DNA of 64,000 bases from Pseudomonas sp. RSB 5.4. Its GTDB lineage: Bacteria; Pseudomonadota; Gammaproteobacteria; Pseudomonadales; Pseudomonadaceae. Positions 30,742-40,591 of this stretch are shown in pieces (position 1 is the first letter of the stretch; every line of letters starts with the position of its first letter). Position numbers and translations under genes: made by a program. The stretch spans positions 186,001 through 250,000 of the forward strand of contig NZ_CP146986.1 in NCBI RefSeq assembly GCF_037126175.1, written 5' to 3'. The notes beneath the pieces were generated by a model. The model saw nothing but the letters and a program-made list of their open reading frames with translations, had not been told where the DNA came from and ran no database searches.

Positions 30742-31278
30742 ATGACGATGTCGGCCCGCCTCACAGTGATCTTCTTCGCAGCGCTGCTCAGCGCCTGTGC
30801 CAGCCGCACTCCGCCGCCTGCGCCCGTCGTACGCGCCCCGGTGGTGTTCGGGCCTTCCCAAGCTTTTTCGCCTGCTGCTGAAGACGTGCTGTTTCGCGCG
30901 CTGGGCCTGGTCGGCACGCCTTATCGCTGGGGCGGCAACACACCAGACTCCGGGTTTGATTGCAGTGGCCTGATCGGTTTCGTCTACCGCGATGCCGCCG
31001 GTATCTCGTTGCCGCGCTCCACCCGCGAGATGATCGTGATGCAGGCGCCGAATGTCGGCAAAGAGGGGTTGCAGGCCGGCGACCTGATCTTCTTCGCCAC
31101 CAACGGCGGCTCGCAGGTCAGTCATGCGGGGATCTACGTCGGGGAAGGGCGTTTCGTGCATGCGCCGGCGACGGGCGGCACGGTGAAGCTGGACAGCCTG
31201 TCGAAGGCGTACTGGCAGAAGGCGTATCTGAGTGCCAAGCGGGTGTTGCAGCCGGAGCACCTGGCGCATAACCCGTAA
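30742..31278 (+). CDS. NlpC/P60 peptidoglycan endopeptidase lipoprotein (second of a pair)
   Basis: Paralogue of the preceding gene (178 aa): lipobox LLSAC (C19), a Pro-rich linker, then NlpC/P60 with C74 (FDCSGLIGFVY), H128 (SHAGIYVG) and H140 (FVHAPA). The shared RSTREMI block shows close relation to the first copy. Start at ATG 30742 or 30748; upstream open frame covers the terminator hairpin and is not coding. It has its own promoter rather than sharing one with the first copy. Confidence 0.9.
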   Translation: MTMSARLTVIFFAALLSACASRTPPPAPVVRAPVVFGPSQAFSPAAEDVLFRALGLVGTPYRWGGNTPDSGFDCSGLIGFVYRDAAGISLPRSTREMIVMQAPNVGKEGLQAGDLIFFATNGGSQVSHAGIYVGEGRFVHAPATGGTVKLDSLSKAYWQKAYLSAKRVLQPEHLAHNP

Positions 31279-31294
31279 ACGTTGAAAATCTAAA

Positions 31295-31384
31295 TGTGGG
31301 AGCGGGCTTGCTCGCGAATGCGGTGTGTCATTCACCCATGATGTTGAATGACCTGGTGCTTTCGCGAGCAAGCCCGCTCCCACA
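31295..31384. repeat. REPIN, GAGCGGGCTTGCTCGC class
   Basis: TGTGGGAGCGGGCTTGCTCG and its complement, TGTGGG ends outward, between convergent genes. Confidence 0.85.
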
Positions 31385-31407
31385 TTTGTTATGTGTCGGG
31401 CCCTGAT

Positions 31408-32721
31408 TTATTTAGCGGACGACACCCGCCACACCTTGTTCCCCACATCATCCGCCACCAGCAAACCACCTTGCTGGTCGATCACCACGCCCACCGGGCG
31501 GCCCAAGGCGTTCTCATCCTTGTCGAGGAACCCGGTCAGCACATCGATCGGTTGTCCGTTCGGTTTGCCGGCGGCGAACGGTACGAAAATCACTTTGTAG
31601 CCACTGTGCGGTTTGCGGTTCCACGAGCCGTGCTGGCCGATGAAGGCGCCCTCCTTGAATTGCGCCGGCAGGCTGTTGCCATCGGCGAACGTCAGGCCCA
31701 GCGAGGCGGTGTGCGGGCCAACGGCGTAGTCCGGGGCGATGGCTTTGGCCACCAGATCCGGATTCTGCGGTTTTACTCGCACATCCACGTGTTGACCGTA
31801 ATAGCTGAATGGCCAGCCGTAAAAACCGCCGTCCTTGACCGAGGTGATGTAGTCCGGCACCAGGTCGCTGCCGATTTCGTCACGCTCATTCACCGCTGTC
31901 CACAGCGCACCCGTGGTGGGTTCCCAGGCAAGACCGTTGGGGTTGCGGATGCCCGAGGCGAAAATCCGGTGGTTGCCGGTGGCACGATCGACTTCCCAGA
32001 TCGCTGCGCGACCTTCTTCTTTATCCAGACCATTCTCGCCGACGTTGCTGTTCGAACCGACGGTGACGTAAAGCTTGCTGCCGTCCTTGCTGGCGATGAC
32101 GTTCTTGGTCCAGTGGTGGTTCAGGGTGCCGCCCGGCAGGTCGGTGACCTTGATCGGCTGCGTCTTGATCTCGGTCGCGCCGGGTTCGTAGTGGAAGCGC
32201 AGCAGGCGATCGGTGTCAGCGACGTACAGGTCATTGCCGACCAGGGTCATGCCAAACGGCGAATTGAGGTTTTGTAGAAACACCGTGCGCGTTTCGGCCA
32301 CGCCATCGTGGTCGGCGTCGCGCAGCAGGGTGATGCGGTTCGGGCTCGGCACGCCAGCACCGGCCTTGCCCATGACTTTCTTCATCACCCAGCCACGAAT
32401 GCCGGTGCTGTCATCGGGTTTCGGTGGGGCGTTGGTTTCCGCCACCAGCACGTCGCCGTTGGGCAGGACATAGAGCCAGCGCGGATGGTCGAGGCCTTCG
32501 GCAAACGCTGCCACTTGCGTGCCGGCTGCAGCGGTCGGTTTGCCGCCGGCGGGCCAGCCGATCGCCGGGGCGATGTTCACCGTCGGGATCAGGGTTTTGT
32601 TCGGTTCAGGCAGTTTCGGTGACGGGCCGGTGCCGTCGGAAACTTGCAGGCTGGAGGATTCACCACAGGCGGCGAGCCCTCCGGCGAGGGCGATGACGAG
32701 AGCGAGTTGGGTTTTGCGCAT
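31408..32721 (-). CDS. PQQ-dependent sugar dehydrogenase-like lipoprotein (sorbosone dehydrogenase family)
   Basis: Lipoprotein (437 aa; lipobox LAAC, C19) with a six-bladed beta-propeller of the soluble glucose/sorbosone dehydrogenase type. Blade motifs include [68 protein letters not shown] and [13 protein letters not shown]. Enzymes of this fold oxidise sugars with PQQ in the periplasm; some relatives are not dehydrogenases. No PQQ genes are nearby, so cofactor and substrate are inferred. Confidence 0.85.
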   Translation of the reverse strand: MRKTQLALVIALAGGLAACGESSSLQVSDGTGPSPKLPEPNKTLIPTVNIAPAIGWPAGGKPTAAAGTQVAAFAEGLDHPRWLYVLPNGDVLVAETNAPPKPDDSTGIRGWVMKKVMGKAGAGVPSPNRITLLRDADHDGVAETRTVFLQNLNSPFGMTLVGNDLYVADTDRLLRFHYEPGATEIKTQPIKVTDLPGGTLNHHWTKNVIASKDGSKLYVTVGSNSNVGENGLDKEEGRAAIWEVDRATGNHRIFASGIRNPNGLAWEPTTGALWTAVNERDEIGSDLVPDYITSVKDGGFYGWPFSYYGQHVDVRVKPQNPDLVAKAIAPDYAVGPHTASLGLTFADGNSLPAQFKEGAFIGQHGSWNRKPHSGYKVIFVPFAAGKPNGQPIDVLTGFLDKDENALGRPVGVVIDQQGGLLVADDVGNKVWRVSSAK

Positions 32722-32787
32722 TACTGATCTTCCCTATGAATGCATGCCTAATCATAGAGGAGCGCGCGCACCCGATGGTTCAACCGC

Positions 32788-33372
32788 TCAACCGCGGGCC
32801 TCTTTGAACAGCACGGCGATGCCCGGGTGATAGTTGCCCGCTTCGCTGCGCAATTTGCGGTAGGCATAGGGGAAATACCAGGCTACTGCGCAGCAGTGTT
32901 CCTTTTGCAGGTCGTCAACCATGTCCTGCAACTCTTCGGGGCTGGCGCTGTGCTGGGCCTTCTGCGGGGCGACGAACAGGCAGCCGAGCTTGAGGTCGCT
33001 GGCAAAACTGATGCGTTTGGCGTCGCTGGTGATCTCCAGCAGAGCCTGGGTCAGGTTGAGGTTGTTGACTCGCGGCCAGCGCTGGGTCGCCTGAAGGTAG
33101 GCGCGGTCTTCGGCCCCGGCGATGAACAGGTCGGCGCGGGCGTTGCGTTCGCCGTCCTCGTTCTGTTTGCGGGTGGCGGTATCGCAAAGGGTTACCAGCT
33201 CGGCCATCCATGCCGCCGCGGAGAGCAGTCCGAGATTGGCTTTCTCGTCATGCCAGTAAGGGGTGTCGTTGTCGCCGCGTACAGCGTTGTAGCGGTCGAT
33301 ACAGTCAAACCAGCGTTCAAGCATCGGGCGCAGGAATTCCAGGCGCGGGTTGCTGATGATCATGCCTTGCAT
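32788..33372 (-). CDS. Uncharacterised Pseudomonas protein
   Basis: I do not recognise a domain. The protein (194 aa) is soluble, with no signal peptide or membrane segment. Blocks such as LEFLRPMLERWFDCIDRYNA, DTPYWHDEKANLGLLSAAAWM and EHCCAVAWYFPYAYRKLR look conserved. MQGMIISNP at 33372 is chosen because AAGGA is 8 bases upstream; in-frame ATGs at 33378 and 33381 are too close to it. ORF integrity and codon use support a real gene. Confidence 0.75.
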   Translation of the reverse strand: MQGMIISNPRLEFLRPMLERWFDCIDRYNAVRGDNDTPYWHDEKANLGLLSAAAWMAELVTLCDTATRKQNEDGERNARADLFIAGAEDRAYLQATQRWPRVNNLNLTQALLEITSDAKRISFASDLKLGCLFVAPQKAQHSASPEELQDMVDDLQKEHCCAVAWYFPYAYRKLRSEAGNYHPGIAVLFKEARG

Positions 33373-33549
33373 CGTCATCATCCTTATTGTTGTGATGTGC
33401 TTTTTCAACCAAAAGCATGGCTCTTTGATATCACTTGTCTCAGTGTGGCACAAGATTGGCGTCAGATAATTGATCGGCGGCAGTTATTCGCCCGAGGGCC
33501 CCCTCTTTAATTGACGCTCCACCCCCAACCCTCTAACCTTCGCGGCTTG

Positions 33550-33795
33550 TTTCAGGTGCTCTGTGACCTGTGTCGACAGAGTGAAACAGGGAAGCCGGTG
33601 AGGGTTGTCTTCAGGCGAAGAACGATCACGATCCCGGCGCTGCCCCCGCAACGGTAAATGAGTGAAAACTGTGCATTGAGCCACTGTGTCGACGACGCGG
33701 GAAGGCGCGCAGTCAGGCGATTCGCCGCTCATGAGCCCGGAGACCGGCCTGATCCATCCAGCGGCATCACGGTGGGCGATGCCAGGCTTTTTGCC
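33550..33795 (+). ncRNA. Cobalamin (AdoCbl) riboswitch
   Basis: Class-I cobalamin element upstream of cobO. Recognisable in order are CAGGTGCTCTG, GTGAAACAGGGAA, GCTGCCCCCGCAACGGTAA (core), GCCACTGTGTCGACGACGCG with GGGAAGG, and the closing GAGCCCGGAGACCGGCCTGA at about 33733-33752. A GGCATC/GATGCC hairpin with a TTTTT tract (33763-33792) follows and could be the expression platform. Binding of adenosylcobalamin would reduce cob gene expression. Confidence 0.92.
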
Positions 33796-33847
33796 GTCTA
33801 TTCTTGTGCCTGCCCGCCGTTATCCAGCCTCAACGGAGAGCTCCCCC

Positions 33848-34459
33848 ATGACCGATTCCCCCGAGCGCGACGAACGCCATCTGGCGCGTATGCAGCGCAA
33901 AAAAGCCGTGATCGACGAACGCATCGCCAATTCGCCTGACGAATGCGGCCTGGTGCTGGTGTTGACCGGCAATGGCAAAGGTAAAAGCAGCTCGGCGTTC
34001 GGCATGCTCGCCCGCGCCATGGGCCACGGCATGCAGTGCGGCGTGGTGCAGTTCATCAAAGGTCGCAACAGCACGGGCGAAGAACTGTTCTTCCGCCGCT
34101 TCCCCGAGCAAGTGCGCTTTCACGTGATGGGCGAGGGCTTCACTTGGGAAACCCAGGACCGCCAACGTGACATCGCCGCCGCCGAAGCCGCGTGGGCCGT
34201 ATCCCGCGAGTTGCTGCGCGATCCGTCGATTGGCCTGGTGGTGCTGGACGAGCTGAATATCGCGCTCAAGCACGGCTACCTCGATCTGGATCAGGTGCTC
34301 AGTGACTTGCAGGCGCGTCCGCCGATGCAACACGTGATCGTCACCGGTCGCGCGGCCAAGCCGGAAATGATCGAGATGGGCGATACCGTCACCGAAATGG
34401 GCATGCTCAAACACGCCTTCCAGGCCGGCATCAAAGCGCAGAAAGGCGTCGAACTTTGA
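33848..34459 (+). CDS. cobO: Cob(I)yrinic acid a,c-diamide adenosyltransferase
   Basis: BtuR/CobO-type enzyme (203 aa) that attaches the 5'-deoxyadenosyl group to reduced corrinoids. The P-loop GNGKGKSSS starts at residue 41, and VVLDELNIALKHGYLD is the conserved central block. The ATG 33848 has GGAG upstream; the longer open frame reaching into the riboswitch is not coding. First gene of the riboswitch-controlled run; overlaps cobB. Confidence 0.96.
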   Translation: MTDSPERDERHLARMQRKKAVIDERIANSPDECGLVLVLTGNGKGKSSSAFGMLARAMGHGMQCGVVQFIKGRNSTGEELFFRRFPEQVRFHVMGEGFTWETQDRQRDIAAAEAAWAVSRELLRDPSIGLVVLDELNIALKHGYLDLDQVLSDLQARPPMQHVIVTGRAAKPEMIEMGDTVTEMGMLKHAFQAGIKAQKGVEL

Positions 34460-35805
34460 ATCAACCACGTCACTGCCCGGCGGTACTCATCGCCGCGCCG
34501 GCCTCCGGTCAGGGCAAGACCACCGTCACTGCCGCGCTCGCTCGCTTGCATCGCAACCAGGGGCGCAAGGTGCGCGTGTTCAAGTGCGGCCCGGACTTTC
34601 TCGACCCGATGATTCTCGAGCGCGCCAGCGGTGCGCCGGTGTATCAACTGGACATGTGGATGGTCGGCGAGCAAGAAAGCCGCCGCCTGTTGTGGGAAGC
34701 CGCCGCCGAAGCCGATCTGATCCTGATCGAAGGCGTGATGGGCCTGTTCGACGGCACGCCGTCCAGCGCCGATCTGGCGCGGCATTTCGGCGTGCCGGTA
34801 CTCGGCGTGATCGACGGTACCGCCATGGCCCAGACCTTTGGCGCGTTGGCGCTGGGGCTGGCGCGTTATCAGCCGGATCTGCCGTTCGCTGGCGTGCTGG
34901 CCAACCGTGTCGGCACTTTGCGTCATGCGCAATTGCTCGAAGGCAGCCTCACCGAAGGTTTGCGCTGGTACGGCGCATTGTCCCGGGAAACCGGGATCGA
35001 GTTGCCGAGCCGCCATCTCGGTCTGGTGCAGGCCAGTGAACTGAATGATCTGGATCTGCGTCTCGACGCCGCCGCCGAAGCCTTGGCCAGCAGTTGCGAG
35101 GTAGCGCTGCCACCGGCCGTGGCATTCGCCGCGCCCGAAGTGATCCCTGCTGAACCGCTGCTCGACGGCGTGCGCATTGCTGTCGCTCGCGATGAGGCTT
35201 TTGCCTTCACCTATGGCGCCAGTCTCGATCTGCTGCGGGCGATGGGCGCCGAGTTGAGCTTCTTCTCGCCGATCCGCGATACCCAACTGCCCGAGGCCGA
35301 CAGTCTGTATCTGCCCGGTGGTTACCCGGAATTGCACCATGTCGCGCTGGCGCAAAACACCTCGATGCTCGACGCGATCCGTGCGCACCACGCCGCCGGC
35401 AAGCCGTTGCTCGCCGAATGCGGCGGCATGCTCTATCTGCTCGACGCGTTGACCGACGTTGACGGCACCCGTGCCGAACTGGTCGGGCTGCTGCGCGGTG
35501 AGGCGGTGATGCAAAAACGTCTGGCGGCACTGGCACTGCAAGCGGTGGATTTGCCGGAAGGTTCGTTGCGCGGTCACACCTATCACCATTCCCTGACCAG
35601 TACCGAGCTGACGCCGATTGCCCGAGGCCTGAGTCCGAATGGCGGGCGCGGGGCGGAGGCGGTTTATCGGGAGGGGCGGATGACTGCGTCGTACGTGCAT
35701 TTCTACTTTCCGTCGAATCCGACTGCGATTGCCGCATTATTTGCGCCAGACCTCAAGGTCGCCTTCGCGAGCAAGCTCGCTCCCACAGGGGATCGCGTTT
35801 CTTGA
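34456..35805 (+). CDS. cobB: Cobyrinic/hydrogenobyrinic acid a,c-diamide synthase
   Basis: Glutamine-dependent amidase (449 aa) adding a- and c-amides in aerobic cobalamin synthesis. The N-terminal ATP loop is ASGQGKTTVTAALARLH, and the C-terminal glutaminase has C322 in LLAECGGMLYLLD. The start is a TTG overlapping the cobO stop (TTGA); the protein RHCPAVLIAAP follows at once. The last 14 or so residues (AFASKLAPTGDRVS) are encoded by a REP unit, so the native stop was probably replaced by repeat insertion. Confidence 0.94.
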   Translation: MNQPRHCPAVLIAAPASGQGKTTVTAALARLHRNQGRKVRVFKCGPDFLDPMILERASGAPVYQLDMWMVGEQESRRLLWEAAAEADLILIEGVMGLFDGTPSSADLARHFGVPVLGVIDGTAMAQTFGALALGLARYQPDLPFAGVLANRVGTLRHAQLLEGSLTEGLRWYGALSRETGIELPSRHLGLVQASELNDLDLRLDAAAEALASSCEVALPPAVAFAAPEVIPAEPLLDGVRIAVARDEAFAFTYGASLDLLRAMGAELSFFSPIRDTQLPEADSLYLPGGYPELHHVALAQNTSMLDAIRAHHAAGKPLLAECGGMLYLLDALTDVDGTRAELVGLLRGEAVMQKRLAALALQAVDLPEGSLRGHTYHHSLTSTELTPIARGLSPNGGRGAEAVYREGRMTASYVHFYFPSNPTAIAALFAPDLKVAFASKLAPTGDRVS

Positions 35806-35846
35806 GCAAGCACCCCGTCCAATGTGGGAGCGAGCTTGCTCGCGAA
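35764..35846. repeat. REPIN inside the cobB/bluB junction
   Basis: TTCGCGAGCAAGCTCGCTCC and, 36 bases on, its complement. The left arm forms the last codons of cobB; the right arm ends seven bases before the bluB ATG. Confidence 0.88.
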
Positions 35847-35852
35847 GAGGCC

Positions 35853-36503
35853 ATGACCGACAACGCATATTCCGAGGCCGAGCGCACAGCGATCTATAAA
35901 GCCATCGCCGAACGCCGCGACATGCGCCACTTCACTGGCGGCACGGTCGAGCCAGAGCTGTTGCGCCGCCTGCTCGAAGCCGCGCATCAGGCGCCCAGCG
36001 TCGGCCTGATGCAGCCGTGGCGCTTCATCCGCATCAGCGATCGCGCCTTGCGCGGGCAGATTCAGCATCTCGTCGAAGAAGAACGCATCCGCACCGCCGA
36101 AGCCCTCGGCGAGCGCAGCGATGAGTTCATGAAACTCAAGGTCGAAGGCATCAACGACTGCGCCGAAGTGCTGGTCGCAGCGTTGATGGATGATCGCGAA
36201 AAACACATTTTCGGTCGTCGTACGCTGCCGGAAATGGACATGGCTTCGCTGTCCTGCGCGATCCAGAATTTGTGGCTGGCGTCCCGCGCCGAAGGACTGG
36301 GCATGGGCTGGGTTTCACTGTTCGAACCGCAGGCACTGGCCGATCTGCTGCAGTTGCCGGCCGGGGCCAAGCCGCTGGCAGTGTTGTGCCTGGGCCCGGT
36401 CAAGGAATTCTATCCGGCGCCGATGCTGGTACTCGAAGGGTGGGCGCAGGCGCGCCCGCTCAATGAGTTGCTGTACGAAAATTATTGGGGAGTGAGTCAA
36501 TGA
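35853..36503 (+). CDS. bluB: 5,6-dimethylbenzimidazole synthase
   Basis: BluB flavin destructase (216 aa) that cleaves FMNH2 with O2 to make the lower-ligand base [26 protein letters not shown] and [12 protein letters not shown] are the nitroreductase-like flavin motifs. ATG 35853 is chosen; an in-frame TTG at 35802 would add a REP-encoded leader (CGSELAREEA) and is unlikely. The only Shine-Dalgarno-like sequence, GAAGAGG, is the tail of the REPIN. Overlaps cobD by 4 bases. Confidence 0.94.
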   Translation: MTDNAYSEAERTAIYKAIAERRDMRHFTGGTVEPELLRRLLEAAHQAPSVGLMQPWRFIRISDRALRGQIQHLVEEERIRTAEALGERSDEFMKLKVEGINDCAEVLVAALMDDREKHIFGRRTLPEMDMASLSCAIQNLWLASRAEGLGMGWVSLFEPQALADLLQLPAGAKPLAVLCLGPVKEFYPAPMLVLEGWAQARPLNELLYENYWGVSQ

Positions 36504-37408
36504 GTGTGGCGTTGTTGAGTGTCGCCGCGGTCGCGCTGGATGCGCTGCTGGGTGAACCGAAACGCTGGCATCCGCTGGTGGCGTTCGGCAATTTTGCCGG
36601 GCGCATCGAGCGCCGTTTCAATGCGGGCGGGCGTGGCTGGCGCAGTCACGGGGTCACTGCGTGGGTGATCGCCGTGTTGCCGCTGACCTTGCTCGCCACC
36701 GCGTTTTCCTGGGCACCGTACGTGGGCTGGATCGTCGAGATTCTGGCGCTGTATTGCGCCCTTGGCATGCGCAGCCTCGGTGAGCATGTCGCGCCGGTAG
36801 CCGCGGCCTTGCGCGCTGATGATCTGCAAGAGGCGCGCAAACGCGTCGGCTATCTGGTCAGTCGCCAGACCAGCGAACTGGACAGCACCGCCGTCGCTCG
36901 CGCCGCGACTGAATCGGTGCTGGAAAACGGCAGTGACGCGGTGTTCGCCGCGCTGTTCTGGTTTGTCGTGGCCGGCGCGCCGGGGGTGGTGCTCTATCGC
37001 CTGAGCAATACCCTCGACGCGATGTGGGGCTATCGCAACGAACGCTTCGAGCGCTTCGGCTGGTGCGCGGCAAAAATCGACGACGTGCTCAATTACATTC
37101 CGGCACGGCTGGTGGCGCTGACCTACGCGCTGCTGGGCAACACCCGACTTGCCTGGCAATGCTGGCGCAATCAGGGGCCGCAATGGGACAGCCCTAACGC
37201 CGGTCCGGTGATGGCGGCTGGCGCCGGTGCATTGGGTGTCGAACTGGGCGGGCCAGCGATCTATCACGGCGAACTGCATGAGCGTCCACAACTGGGTGAA
37301 GGTCCGCCAGCCGATGCCGATTCGATTGATCGCGGCTGGCAATTGGTCCAGCGCGGGGTATGGTTATGGCTGCTGATTCTCTGCGTGGGGGCTGAATTCT
37401 ATGCTTGA
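36500..37408 (+). CDS. cobD: Adenosylcobinamide-phosphate synthase (CbiB type)
   Basis: Membrane enzyme (302 aa) that attaches the aminopropanol arm to adenosylcobyric acid. It begins [20 protein letters not shown], with the family's DxxLGEPxxxHPL motif, and has four or five hydrophobic segments and [20 protein letters not shown]. Starts on the bluB stop (ATGA) and overlaps cobC by 8 bases. Pseudomonas/Rhizobium naming is used; this is CbiB of Salmonella. Confidence 0.94.
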   Translation: MSVALLSVAAVALDALLGEPKRWHPLVAFGNFAGRIERRFNAGGRGWRSHGVTAWVIAVLPLTLLATAFSWAPYVGWIVEILALYCALGMRSLGEHVAPVAAALRADDLQEARKRVGYLVSRQTSELDSTAVARAATESVLENGSDAVFAALFWFVVAGAPGVVLYRLSNTLDAMWGYRNERFERFGWCAAKIDDVLNYIPARLVALTYALLGNTRLAWQCWRNQGPQWDSPNAGPVMAAGAGALGVELGGPAIYHGELHERPQLGEGPPADADSIDRGWQLVQRGVWLWLLILCVGAEFYA

Positions 37409-38393
37409 GCACGGTGGCCGGCTGCGCAAGGCTGCACTCGATTACGGGATTGCCGAGGCTGACTGGCTCGACCTGTCCAGTGGCCTCGCGCCGTGGCCAT
37501 TTGCGGTGCCGGAGATTCCGTTGCGCGCCTGGGCACGCTTGCCGGAAACCGATGACGGGCTGGAGCAGGCCGCGTGCGATTACTACGGCGCCTCGCAGGT
37601 GCTGCCGGTGGCCGGTTCGCAAATGGCGATCCAGTTGCTGCCGCGCTTGCGCCGCGCCGGCAAGGTCGGCGTGTTGTCGCCGTGTTATGCCGAGCACGCC
37701 GAAGCCTGGCGCCGCAGCGGTTACATCGTGCGCGAAGTGCTGGAGCAGGAAGTCGAATTCTTTCTCGACAGCCTCGACGTGCTGGTGGTGGTCAATCCGA
37801 ACAACCCCACAGGCCTGAGCCTGACCCCGGCGCGGCTGCTCGATTGGCACGCGCGGCTGGCTCAGCGTGGCGGCTGGCTGGTGGTCGATGAAGCGTTCAT
37901 GGACAACACGCCGCAGCTGAGTCTGGCGCCGCATACCCACCAGATCGGTTTGATTGTGCTGCGCTCGTTCGGCAAGTTTTTCGGTCTGGCCGGAGTGCGT
38001 CTGGGCTTTGTGCTGGCCGAGCGCAAATTGCTCAGATTGCTCGCCGAACAGGTCGGACCTTGGGCGGTCAGCGGGCCGACACGGGTGCTCGGTCAGGCCT
38101 GTCTGCAAGACACCGAAGCGCACACCCGGCAACGTATTCGCAGCGATGAAGCCAGTGAACGTCTGGCGCTGCTGCTGGAGCGCTACGGCTTCAAACCCCA
38201 CGGCGGTTGCGCGTTGTTTCAGTGGCTGATCACCGAGCACGCGCCTGCGCTGCACGAATTCATGGCCCGACGCGGCATCCTCCTGCGCATCTTCACCCAC
38301 AACAGCAGCCTGCGTTTCGGCCTGCCGGCCAACGCCGCTGAAGAAGCGCGTCTCGAACAGGCGCTGCAAGCCTTTGCCAAGGAATCGAAATGA
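37401..38393 (+). CDS. cobC: Threonine-phosphate decarboxylase
   Basis: PLP aminotransferase-fold enzyme (330 aa) making aminopropanol phosphate from L-threonine phosphate. [13 protein letters not shown] and [12 protein letters not shown] are fold-type-I motifs and K192 in [16 protein letters not shown] is the PLP lysine. It is CobD in Salmonella naming. Overlaps both neighbours. Confidence 0.93.
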   Translation: MLEHGGRLRKAALDYGIAEADWLDLSSGLAPWPFAVPEIPLRAWARLPETDDGLEQAACDYYGASQVLPVAGSQMAIQLLPRLRRAGKVGVLSPCYAEHAEAWRRSGYIVREVLEQEVEFFLDSLDVLVVVNPNNPTGLSLTPARLLDWHARLAQRGGWLVVDEAFMDNTPQLSLAPHTHQIGLIVLRSFGKFFGLAGVRLGFVLAERKLLRLLAEQVGPWAVSGPTRVLGQACLQDTEAHTRQRIRSDEASERLALLLERYGFKPHGGCALFQWLITEHAPALHEFMARRGILLRIFTHNSSLRFGLPANAAEEARLEQALQAFAKESK

Positions 38394-39841
38394 CCACCCT
38401 GATGGTGCAAGGCACCACGTCCGACGCCGGTAAAAGCACGCTGGTGACGGCGCTGTGCCGCTGGGCCACCCGTCAGGGTGTGGCGGTGGTGCCGTTCAAG
38501 CCGCAAAACATGGCGCTCAACAGTGCAGTGACCGCCGACGGCGGCGAGATCGGTCGAGCGCAGGCGGTGCAGGCGCAAGCGGCGCACCTCGAACCGCACA
38601 CCGACATGAACCCGGTGCTGCTCAAGCCCAACAGCGACACCGGCGCGCAGGTGATCATCCATGGCCGCGCGGTCACCAGCATGAACGCGGTGGCGTATCA
38701 CGACTACAAAGCCATCGCCATGCAAGCTGTGCTCGCGTCGCACCAGCGACTCAGCGCAGCGTATCCGCTGGTGATGGTCGAAGGCGCTGGCTCGCCGGCC
38801 GAGATCAATCTGCGTGCCGGTGACATCGCCAACATGGGCTTTGCCGAAGCGGTGGATTGCCCGGTGCTGCTGATCGCCGACATCAATCGCGGCGGCGTTT
38901 TCGCTCATCTGGTCGGCACGCTTGAACTGCTGTCGCCGAGCGAACAGGCGCGGGTCAAGGGCTTCATCATCAACCGTTTTCGCGGTGACATCGCCTTGCT
39001 GCAACCGGGCCTCGACTGGCTGGAACAGCGCACCGGCAAACCGGTGGTCGGCGTGCTGCCGTACGTGATGGATCTGCACCTGGAAGCCGAGGACGGCATC
39101 GACCAGCGCCAGACCGACAAGGCCGAGCAAGTGCTGAAAGTGGTGGTGCCGGTGCTGCCGCGCATCAGCAATCACACTGACTTTGATCCGCTGCGTTTGC
39201 ATCCGCAGGTCGATCTGCAATTCATCGGCCCGGGGCAGGCGATTCCGGCTGCCGACTTGATCATCCTGCCCGGCTCGAAAAGCGTGCGCAGCGACCTCGC
39301 GTATCTGCGCGCCAATGGCTGGGATGCGGCAATCAATCGGCACCTGCGTTATGGCGGCAAGTTGCTGGGGATTTGTGGCGGTCTGCAAATGCTTGGCGAG
39401 CAAGTACACGATCCGCTGGGCCTGGAAGGCGCGCCGGGATCCAGTGTCGGACTGGGTTTGCTGGCGTTCGAAACCACGCTGGAAGCCGAGAAGCAATTGC
39501 GCAATGTGCGCGGGCATCTGGCGCTGGAAAACGCCGAGGTCAGTGGCTATGAAATCCATGCGGGCGTGACGGTGGGGCCGGCGCTCGAGAGTCCGGCCGT
39601 GCATCTGGATGACGGTCGTTGCGACGGCGCGCAGAGTCTGGATGGGCAGGTGTTCGGCACTTATCTGCATGGCTTGTTCGAATCACCGCAAGCCAGTGCC
39701 GCGTTGCTGCGCTGGGCCGGGTTGAGCGATGTGCAGGAGGTGGATTACCACGGCTTGCGCGAGCGCGATATCGAGCGGCTGGCGGATCTGGTGGAGCAGC
39801 ATCTGGATACCGGGCTGCTGCGTCAGCTCTGCGGGATTTAG
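38390..39841 (+). CDS. cobQ: Cobyric acid synthase
   Basis: Glutamine amidotransferase (483 aa) adding the b, d, e and g amides to give cobyric acid. N-terminal P-loop [18 protein letters not shown], glutaminase C329 in [13 protein letters not shown] and the GYEIHAG His motif. ATGA overlap with cobC. The next gene lies beyond a REP-filled gap of 228 bases. Confidence 0.96.
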   Translation: MTTLMVQGTTSDAGKSTLVTALCRWATRQGVAVVPFKPQNMALNSAVTADGGEIGRAQAVQAQAAHLEPHTDMNPVLLKPNSDTGAQVIIHGRAVTSMNAVAYHDYKAIAMQAVLASHQRLSAAYPLVMVEGAGSPAEINLRAGDIANMGFAEAVDCPVLLIADINRGGVFAHLVGTLELLSPSEQARVKGFIINRFRGDIALLQPGLDWLEQRTGKPVVGVLPYVMDLHLEAEDGIDQRQTDKAEQVLKVVVPVLPRISNHTDFDPLRLHPQVDLQFIGPGQAIPAADLIILPGSKSVRSDLAYLRANGWDAAINRHLRYGGKLLGICGGLQMLGEQVHDPLGLEGAPGSSVGLGLLAFETTLEAEKQLRNVRGHLALENAEVSGYEIHAGVTVGPALESPAVHLDDGRCDGAQSLDGQVFGTYLHGLFESPQASAALLRWAGLSDVQEVDYHGLRERDIERLADLVEQHLDTGLLRQLCGI

Positions 39842-39859
39842 GCTGGCTGTTACGGCCTC

Positions 39860-39923
39860 TTCGCGAGCAGGCTCGCTCCCACTTTGGAACGCATTCCCAA
39901 GTGGGAGCGAGCCTGCTCGCGAA
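39860..39923. repeat. REPIN, GAGCGAGCCTGCTCGC class (short loop)
   Basis: TTCGCGAGCAGGCTCGCTCC and its complement with only about 16 bases between, TTCGCG ends outward, within the cobQ-cobP gap. Confidence 0.85.
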
Positions 39924-40005
39924 GGGGCCGGTTGCCTCAATACATAAATGACAGGACACCTCCATCCTCCACAGGGGAGTGAGGTGTTTCAGCCACTGCG
40001 GTCAC

Positions 40006-40029
40006 TGTGGGAGCGGGCTTGCCCGCGAA
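40006..40029 (+). repeat. Solitary REP unit
   Basis: TGTGGGAGCGGGCTTGCCCG, a single unit with a slightly altered arm, 40 bases before cobP. No inverted partner is near. Confidence 0.75.
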
Positions 40030-40069
40030 GAGGGCGATTGCCTCAACACATAATTTTCAGGATGTCCCC

Positions 40070-40591
40070 ATGCTCCAACTGATCCTCGGCGGCGCCCGCT
40101 CCGGCAAAAGTCGCCTGGCGGAAAAACTCGCCAGCGCCAGCCACCTGGCGGTCACTTACATCGCCACCAGCCAGCCGCTGGACGGCGAGATGAATGAACG
40201 CGTCGCCCATCACCGCGCGCGGCGTCCTGTGGAGTGGACGCTGATCGAAGAGCCGCTGCAACTGGCCCGTGTCCTGCGTGAAAACGCCAGCGCCGAGCGT
40301 TGCCTGCTGGTGGATTGCCTGACGCTGTGGCTGACCAATCTGCTGATGCTCGATGACGCCGCGCGTCTCGCTGCCGAGCGCGAAGCCCTGCTGGACTGCC
40401 TGGCGTCATTGCCGGGAGAAATCATTTTTGTCAGCAACGAGACCGGAATGGGTGTCGTGCCGCTGGGCGAATTGACTCGCCGCTACGTCGATGAAGCCGG
40501 TTGGCTGCATCAAGCTCTGGCCGAGCGTTGTCAGCGAGTCGTCCTGACCGTCGCCGGCCTGCCCCTGACCCTGAAAGGACCTGCGTTATGA
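40070..40591 (+). CDS. cobP: Adenosylcobinamide kinase / adenosylcobinamide-phosphate guanylyltransferase
   Basis: Bifunctional CobP/CobU (173 aa): phosphorylates the aminopropanol and then adds GMP. P-loop GGARSGKS (7-14) and the guanylylated His in VAHHRARRP (H47/H48). ATG 40070 has AGGA upstream; an open frame back to 40007 is REP-derived. Start of the second cob run; overlaps cobT by 4 bases. Confidence 0.95.
   Translation: MLQLILGGARSGKSRLAEKLASASHLAVTYIATSQPLDGEMNERVAHHRARRPVEWTLIEEPLQLARVLRENASAERCLLVDCLTLWLTNLLMLDDAARLAAEREALLDCLASLPGEIIFVSNETGMGVVPLGELTRRYVDEAGWLHQALAERCQRVVLTVAGLPLTLKGPAL

Noticed and set aside
33686..33847. In-frame N-terminal extension of cobO to 33686
   Set aside because: It would translate the cobalamin riboswitch; ATG 33848 has a ribosome site and starts the conserved protein.
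35802..35852. TTG start giving bluB a CGSELAREEA leader
   Set aside because: The residues are translated REP sequence; the conserved protein starts at 35853.
40007..40069. 5' extension of cobP (MGAGLPAKRAIAS)
   Set aside because: Encoded by a REP unit; ATG 40070 starts the conserved P-loop protein.
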